Source: Micromussa lordhowensis
Taxonomy: Eukaryota > Cnidaria > Anthozoa > Scleractinia > Lobophylliidae
NCBI GenBank assembly: GCA_964020085.1
Contig: OZ026603.1
Location: forward strand, 30,201,242 to 30,265,241
Direction of reading: 5' to 3'
Length of the DNA stretch: 64,000 nucleotides
A program made the position numbers and the translations under genes. Shown piece by piece: positions 60,431 to 64,000 of the stretch. Within the stretch, counting starts at the first letter, position 1. Each line of letters begins with the position of its first letter. The notes below the pieces were generated by a model. That model was not told the origin of the DNA and ran no database searches. It was given only the letters and a program-made list of their open reading frames with translations.

Positions 60431-60775
60431 TTAATGGAGCCCCTGCAGCCTGCATAGCAAGTGCTCAGATATCTTGAGTCTTCAAATCCCTGCCCATTTT
60501 GGACTTCAGGCTCATGCTCTAGAGGCACCCGGGTGCCACAAGTGACTAACATTTGCCTTTGGGCAGCTTGATAAATTGACTTTTTTCATATAACCTGTAG
60601 TGTTGGGCACCTGGGATTTCATGGTTAGGAGCCTTTGGGCACCTTGTAATTTTTCTTAGACCATTGCCTTGGACTTGGAAATTCAAAATCCTGGTATCTT
60701 GTGTGTATTTCTTAGTACATGTATGTTTTACTCTGTAAATGTAGATAACTCATCATACATTGTCTCTGTATATAG

Positions 60776-60876
60776 GGAAGATGGCCCTGAAGAAAAAGAT
60801 TTTCAGTTTTTGTTCTTGGAAACAGAAATAAAGAATTCATGGGAAGCATACTTTGAAGACGCAAAACAAAAACTTG
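60776..60876 (+). CDS. ARHGEF17: ARHGEF17 exon 13
   Basis: It completes codon 1630 and encodes residues 1631-1663, ending in phase 1. FQFLFLETEIKNSWEAYFED then AKQKL matches the human pattern YIFEF....LGFEQAFDEAKRKL, the last PH-like helix. Borders are GTATATAG|GGAAGA and ACTTG|GTAAGC. Confidence 0.92.
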
Positions 60877-60955
60877 GTAAGCATTGAATTTTGAGACATT
60901 TGTTATCAACAAACAATTTTCTTTTTTAGCTAAAATTTGCTATAATTTTTTTTAG

Positions 60956-61029
60956 CCTATGCCAAAGACATATTTCCTCCCGAGTTTCAGTATTGTATTC
61001 CAATCAACAAGACAAGGAGTGGAATGCAG
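60956..61029 (+). CDS. ARHGEF17: ARHGEF17 exon 14
   Basis: It completes codon 1664 and encodes residues 1665-1688. PPEFQYCIPINKTRSGMQ matches the human DPEFLKAIPIMKTRSGMQ almost residue for residue at the end. Intron 13 before it is only 79 bases. Borders are TTTTTTTTAG|CCTATG and ATGCAG|GTAACA. Confidence 0.95.
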
Positions 61030-61157
61030 GTAACAATTGATGTATTCCCCATAGAATAATTTGGTTTTCTTTCAGAATATCTTTTGTGGTATGCTGAAGT
61101 GTTTGCTCTTGTTGCTGTTGTTTCTGAAATTTTTTGGTTTGTTTGCTGTTGGTTTAG

Positions 61158-61295
61158 TTCACTTGTGCATCACCCTGCCAAGTACCTCACATGCTTGATA
61201 GGGGAAATCACTGTGGGTCGGGAGACGTTTGGGTTTGCAACAGTGATGGTTATGTCGGACAAGTGTGCATTCTCAGAATGGGAGCTCAGATTCAG
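61158..61295 (+). CDS. ARHGEF17: ARHGEF17 exon 15 (first propeller strands)
   Basis: It encodes 46 residues (1689-1734), phase 0 both sides. DVWVCNSDGYVGQVCILRM matches the human EVWVCNSDGYVGQVCLLSL and starts the C-terminal WD40-like beta-propeller. Borders are GGTTTAG|TTCACT and ATTCAG|GTTAGA. Confidence 0.95.
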
Positions 61296-61333
61296 GTTAG
61301 AATTGAATTTGAATTGAATTAAGTTAGCTATAA

Positions 61334-61684
61334 TCATCTCATATCCAAAAAGGGCGAGTGGAATAATTGTTTTACTAAAAACACCCCCAAAAGAGAGGAA
61401 TTAAACTTAAAAAAAATAAAAACGCCTCAAAAAAATCATGCGTACGCTTGCCATAGCCCATGATGGCTAAGCCAATGAAAACTCTCGAATTGCATTATCC
61501 AATTATCCAGTTTTTAATAAATCTTATTATTAAAAACTGGATCACTGGATAATGCAATTCGAGAGTTTTCATTGGCTTAGCCATCATGGTATATGAGCCA
61601 TTATACCATGATCTACAAAAATGGGGAGCGTATGCGCGATTTTTTGCGCCTTTTTGTTTTTATTGTAGTCTAGTTTTCTATATT

Positions 61685-61717
<33 letters not shown>

Positions 61718-61722
61718 TCGCA

Positions 61723-61761
<39 letters not shown>

Positions 61762-61762
61762 T

Positions 61763-61817
<55 letters not shown>

Positions 61818-61818
61818 T
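61334..61818 (+). mobile_element. MITE family B, full copy 2, in intron 15
   Basis: The terminal arms (61334-61393 and 61684-61743) are inverted: TCATCTCATATCC..AAGGGCGAGTGGAATAATTG and CAATTATTCCACTCGCACTTG..GGATATGAGATGA. An inner inverted pair (CATGATGGCTAAGCCAATG / CATTGGCTTAGCCATCATGG) forms a second hairpin. A partial copy lies at 10445-10692. Confidence 0.8.
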
Positions 61819-61950
61819 TAATTAACCAAGTGCAAGGGCCATACTAGAAGACGATTGGCCCAAGATCTTCACAGTACTGACCAAGCGCAGTGAGGTCCGT
61901 ACAAGGCCAACGCTCAGAGTAAGGTCTTGAACTAGCTTGGTTAACAAGAG
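61819..61950. repeat. Inverted-repeat segment next to MITE B
   Basis: AATTAACCAAG at 61820-61830 pairs with CTTGGTTAAC near 61937-61946, with AAGATCTTCACAG...TACGGACC-like inner pairing being weak. It may be a small separate MITE. Confidence 0.4.
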
Positions 61951-62352
61951 ATTTATTGCATGACTGAAACTATCAGAAAATCTTCAAGATCATTCAGGAC
62001 AGTGCCTGTCCAATACGTAGAGAATATTGGACCAGTAATGGAGCAATCTGATTGGCTGAGTTTAGTTACTGGCCCTCTGAAATAACTTAGTCATGTAATA
62101 ATAAGTGCTTATTTGTTCACAAATAAAATTACGTGATATGTCTTTCATAAATATCATGACTTAAGAGAAAACTAATTCATCAGTAAAAGGGCTATGCTTT
62201 AGATTTCCCGCAAAGAAAGGTTATCGAGAACTACATACATACATCCTTTCACCATTAAAATTCAGAGGATATTTTAGATAAAGTTTCATTCATGTAGTAA
62301 TCTTAAACTTATTCTAAGCTTACCAATTTTCGCTGTTATTATTTTTTTCCAG

Positions 62353-62939
62353 CCGTTTGGTTCCATAACAGTGTGCATGTCTCGAGTCCTTTGTATTTCG
62401 CCTGTTCCTGGAACGAAATTCAACGGTTTAGAAGCACTCCAGTCCGAAAACGAAACCAAATCCGACACTCAATCCCTCTCTCTAAGTGAGAAGAGCAGCA
62501 AAAACACCACAACACCCAAAATTTCACGTTCAGGTTATGCCAGCGACGAAGATGTCACTGGTCCACAAAACATCATGGCGTTTGATAGCAGCTCCGAAGA
62601 CGAGGAGGGACTGGGTCAAGAGAGTTTTCTTGGCGGGAAATTCACCGACGGCAGCTCGCCGTTCGACGTCGACGGCCGACTCAGTCCCGAAGGCAGTAGT
62701 TTGGGGACTACTGGAAGTGCCGACGGCTTGGACAGCAGTCAAGACGAAAATGTGTTTGAATTCGAGGAAAATGACTCCAGTTGTGACGAGATGAAAGCTA
62801 AAGGATCCCGTAAACACTCGAAACGGAGAATGGGATCTTCCCCCAGAGCCAGCCAAGATCTCAAGGACAGTCTGTCGGATATTGTGAATTTTGACACCGA
62901 CGAACCTTGCACTGTCTGGATGGGAACAGAGGACGGATG
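62353..62939 (+). CDS. ARHGEF17: ARHGEF17 exon 16 (propeller plus acidic Ser-rich insert)
   Basis: It encodes residues 1735-1929 and ends in phase 2 (GGATG|GTATGT). SITVCMSRVLCISPVPGTKF opens it, matching the human CSARILCIGAVPG strand. An acidic, Ser-rich loop (MAFDSSSEDEEGLGQ; SSQDENVFEFEENDSS) follows, then CTVWMGTEDG, matching the human SSVWLGTEDG. A disordered insert between propeller strands at this place is also a feature of the vertebrate protein. Confidence 0.93.
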
Positions 62940-63219
62940 GTATGTTCTCGTCTAGACCTTCCTGCGTGACATTAACTTGCGTGATGGATGGAGTCACGCG
63001 AATCACGCAATAAACGTTTATTTCGTAGAATTTACTTCGTTTATTTGACATTAATACCTTTTGCCCTCGTAAGGTTTTAGACAAATTGTCAACATCTTGA
63101 TATGTTGCATTTCTCCTCTTCTTGGCCAATCAGAAACAGATAATAAGTGAAATCAAATAACTAGTCTCATGTGAATTAAATATTAATTCTATTAATTCCT
63201 GTGCTGTTTGCTTTTCCAG

Positions 63220-63303
63220 TATTTTCGTGTATCCGGCAAAGGAAACACAAAATAAGAAGTCAAAGTTAAAGCTTCAGCATTCTGGATCCATTCAGTGTAT
63301 ATT
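63220..63303 (+). CDS. ARHGEF17: ARHGEF17 exon 17 (propeller)
   Basis: It completes codon 1930 (Cys) and encodes residues 1931-1957, ending in phase 2. KLKLQHSGSIQCIL matches the human MKLQHAASVTCIL. Borders are CTTTTCCAG|TATTTT and TATATT|GTAAGT. Confidence 0.93.
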
Positions 63304-63385
63304 GTAAGTATCGCCCGGTTTTCCATTCAGTAACCATACGCCACTACGTCGTGTACACTGTTAACTTATTCAATATCTCTCTCAG

Positions 63386-63453
63386 GTATGTTGATAATCA
63401 AGTCTTCATTTCACTATCAACGGGTCACTTGTACATTTACAGAAGACAACCAG
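63386..63453 (+). CDS. ARHGEF17: ARHGEF17 exon 18 (propeller), gene continues off the right edge
   Basis: It completes codon 1958 and encodes residues 1959-1980, ending in phase 1 (CCAG|GTGAGA). YVDNQVFISLSTGHLYIYRR matches the human YLNNQVFVSLANGELVVYQR. The remaining propeller blades, roughly the last few hundred residues of the family, are outside the window. Confidence 0.93.
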
Positions 63454-64000
63454 GTGAGAATTGAAGTATTTGACAATTCTTCTTTTGTAGCAGAATTAGA
63501 CAGGTTTTCTAGAGACAGCCGTCGTAAAAGTACTAAAATGGAAAATTTAGTACCAAATGTTTTCTGAATGCCCACTGCGGGAAAACTGACAATGCCAAGC
63601 GCGCGAAAACTGTTGACGGTGCTAAGCGCGGGAAAACAGAGAACAAGTTCCAAGCGCGCGTAAACATTCAACGAGGGTTCAACCAGTGGTAAGCGCGCGG
63701 GAGGAAAACTCGCTAACTCGTAAATATGTACCCTGTCCCCAAGCGCGGGTAAGCGCGTGTGAGCCAAGTCACGATTGGTTGAACATGTTTGCCCTGATTG
63801 GTTAAAGAGCTCTTCATGAGTATGCATTTCTGTAGGCTTTTAAGACCATTTTGTACCGCCGCCCAGACAAAATCATCTAAATTTGCACCACTTAGGCGTT
63901 TCATTCGCAGTTGTCTTACTTGGCTTCAGTCAAGGTTTTCAACAAGGGCTGGGGCTAAAATAGAACTGGATGGGCCATTTGCATTAACTGGTCACATGGT
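63454..64000 (+). other. ARHGEF17 intron 18 (partial) with an AAGCGCG cluster
   Basis: No further exon is seen before the edge. Six copies of AAGCGCG occur at 63597, 63624, 63652, 63691, 63741 and 63751, most followed by GGGAAAA- or CGTAAAC-type tails. Two GATTGGTT (inverted CCAAT) boxes lie at about 63773 and 63797. It may be a GC-rich dispersed repeat or an internal promoter. Confidence 0.6.

Noticed and set aside
62530..63129. Long minus-strand open frame of about 199 codons opposite ARHGEF17 exon 16
   Set aside because: It is the shadow of a conserved plus-strand coding exon and shows no domain.
63417..63827. Minus-strand open frame of 136 codons in intron 18
   Set aside because: It reads through the AAGCGCG repeat cluster and exon 18 antisense; no recognisable domain.
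1..64000. CRISPR arrays, operons or prokaryotic ribosome binding sites
   Set aside because: The sequence is clearly eukaryotic, with spliced genes and MITEs; no regularly spaced repeat-spacer array was seen.

Overview
This window is animal nuclear DNA: AT-rich, with spliced genes, canonical GT-AG introns, tRNA-derived SINE-like repeats and very many short inverted-repeat DNA transposons (MITEs). I infer a cnidarian, most likely an anthozoan such as a stony coral or sea anemone. The reasons are the style of the foldback repeats and SINE-like units and the type of zinc-ribbon/UBZ/HECT gene at the left edge. This assignment comes from memory of similar genomes, not from a search.

Left edge (1-2.5 kb, minus strand): the 5' part of a gene encoding an N-terminal zinc ribbon, a UBZ4-type ubiquitin-binding finger and the start of a HECT E3 ligase domain. 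It runs off the left edge. A stop-free 20-bp minisatellite (about 2210-2474) abuts its start.

2.5-42 kb: a long stretch with no large gene. It holds tRNA-like SINE pieces, a truncated Penelope-like retroelement with a GIY-YIG endonuclease remnant (about 6.8-7.65 kb), a PIF/Harbinger-type element with an internal Myb/SANT-like reading frame (8371-8919), several MITEs and unexplained single-copy-looking DNA. I found one set of phase-compatible exon-like islands on the minus strand (5.7-12.1 kb) that may be an unrecognised small gene, plus a few isolated plus-strand islands. All of these are low confidence.

Right part (42.05-63.45 kb, plus strand): 18 coding exons of an ARHGEF17 (TEM4) type Rho guanine-nucleotide exchange factor. 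All 17 internal junctions are GT-AG and phase-consistent, giving 5,941 coding bases, about 1,980 residues. The order is a long disordered Ser-rich N-terminus (exons 1-2), DH domain (exons 3-7), PH-like domain (exons 8-14), then the start of the C-terminal beta-propeller interrupted by an acidic Ser-rich insert (exons 15-18). The C-terminus lies beyond the right edge. Most introns longer than about 500 bp carry at least one MITE, and these introns are strikingly rich in the palindrome TACATGTA.

The two main genes are transcribed divergently and are about 40 kb apart; nothing suggests a shared function. I see no CRISPR, operon or prokaryotic feature. No wholly new system can be demonstrated. 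The most interesting leads are the cryptic minus-strand spliced gene, the stop-free minisatellite at the UBZ-HECT start, the TACATGTA enrichment and the dense MITE load of the ARHGEF17 introns.
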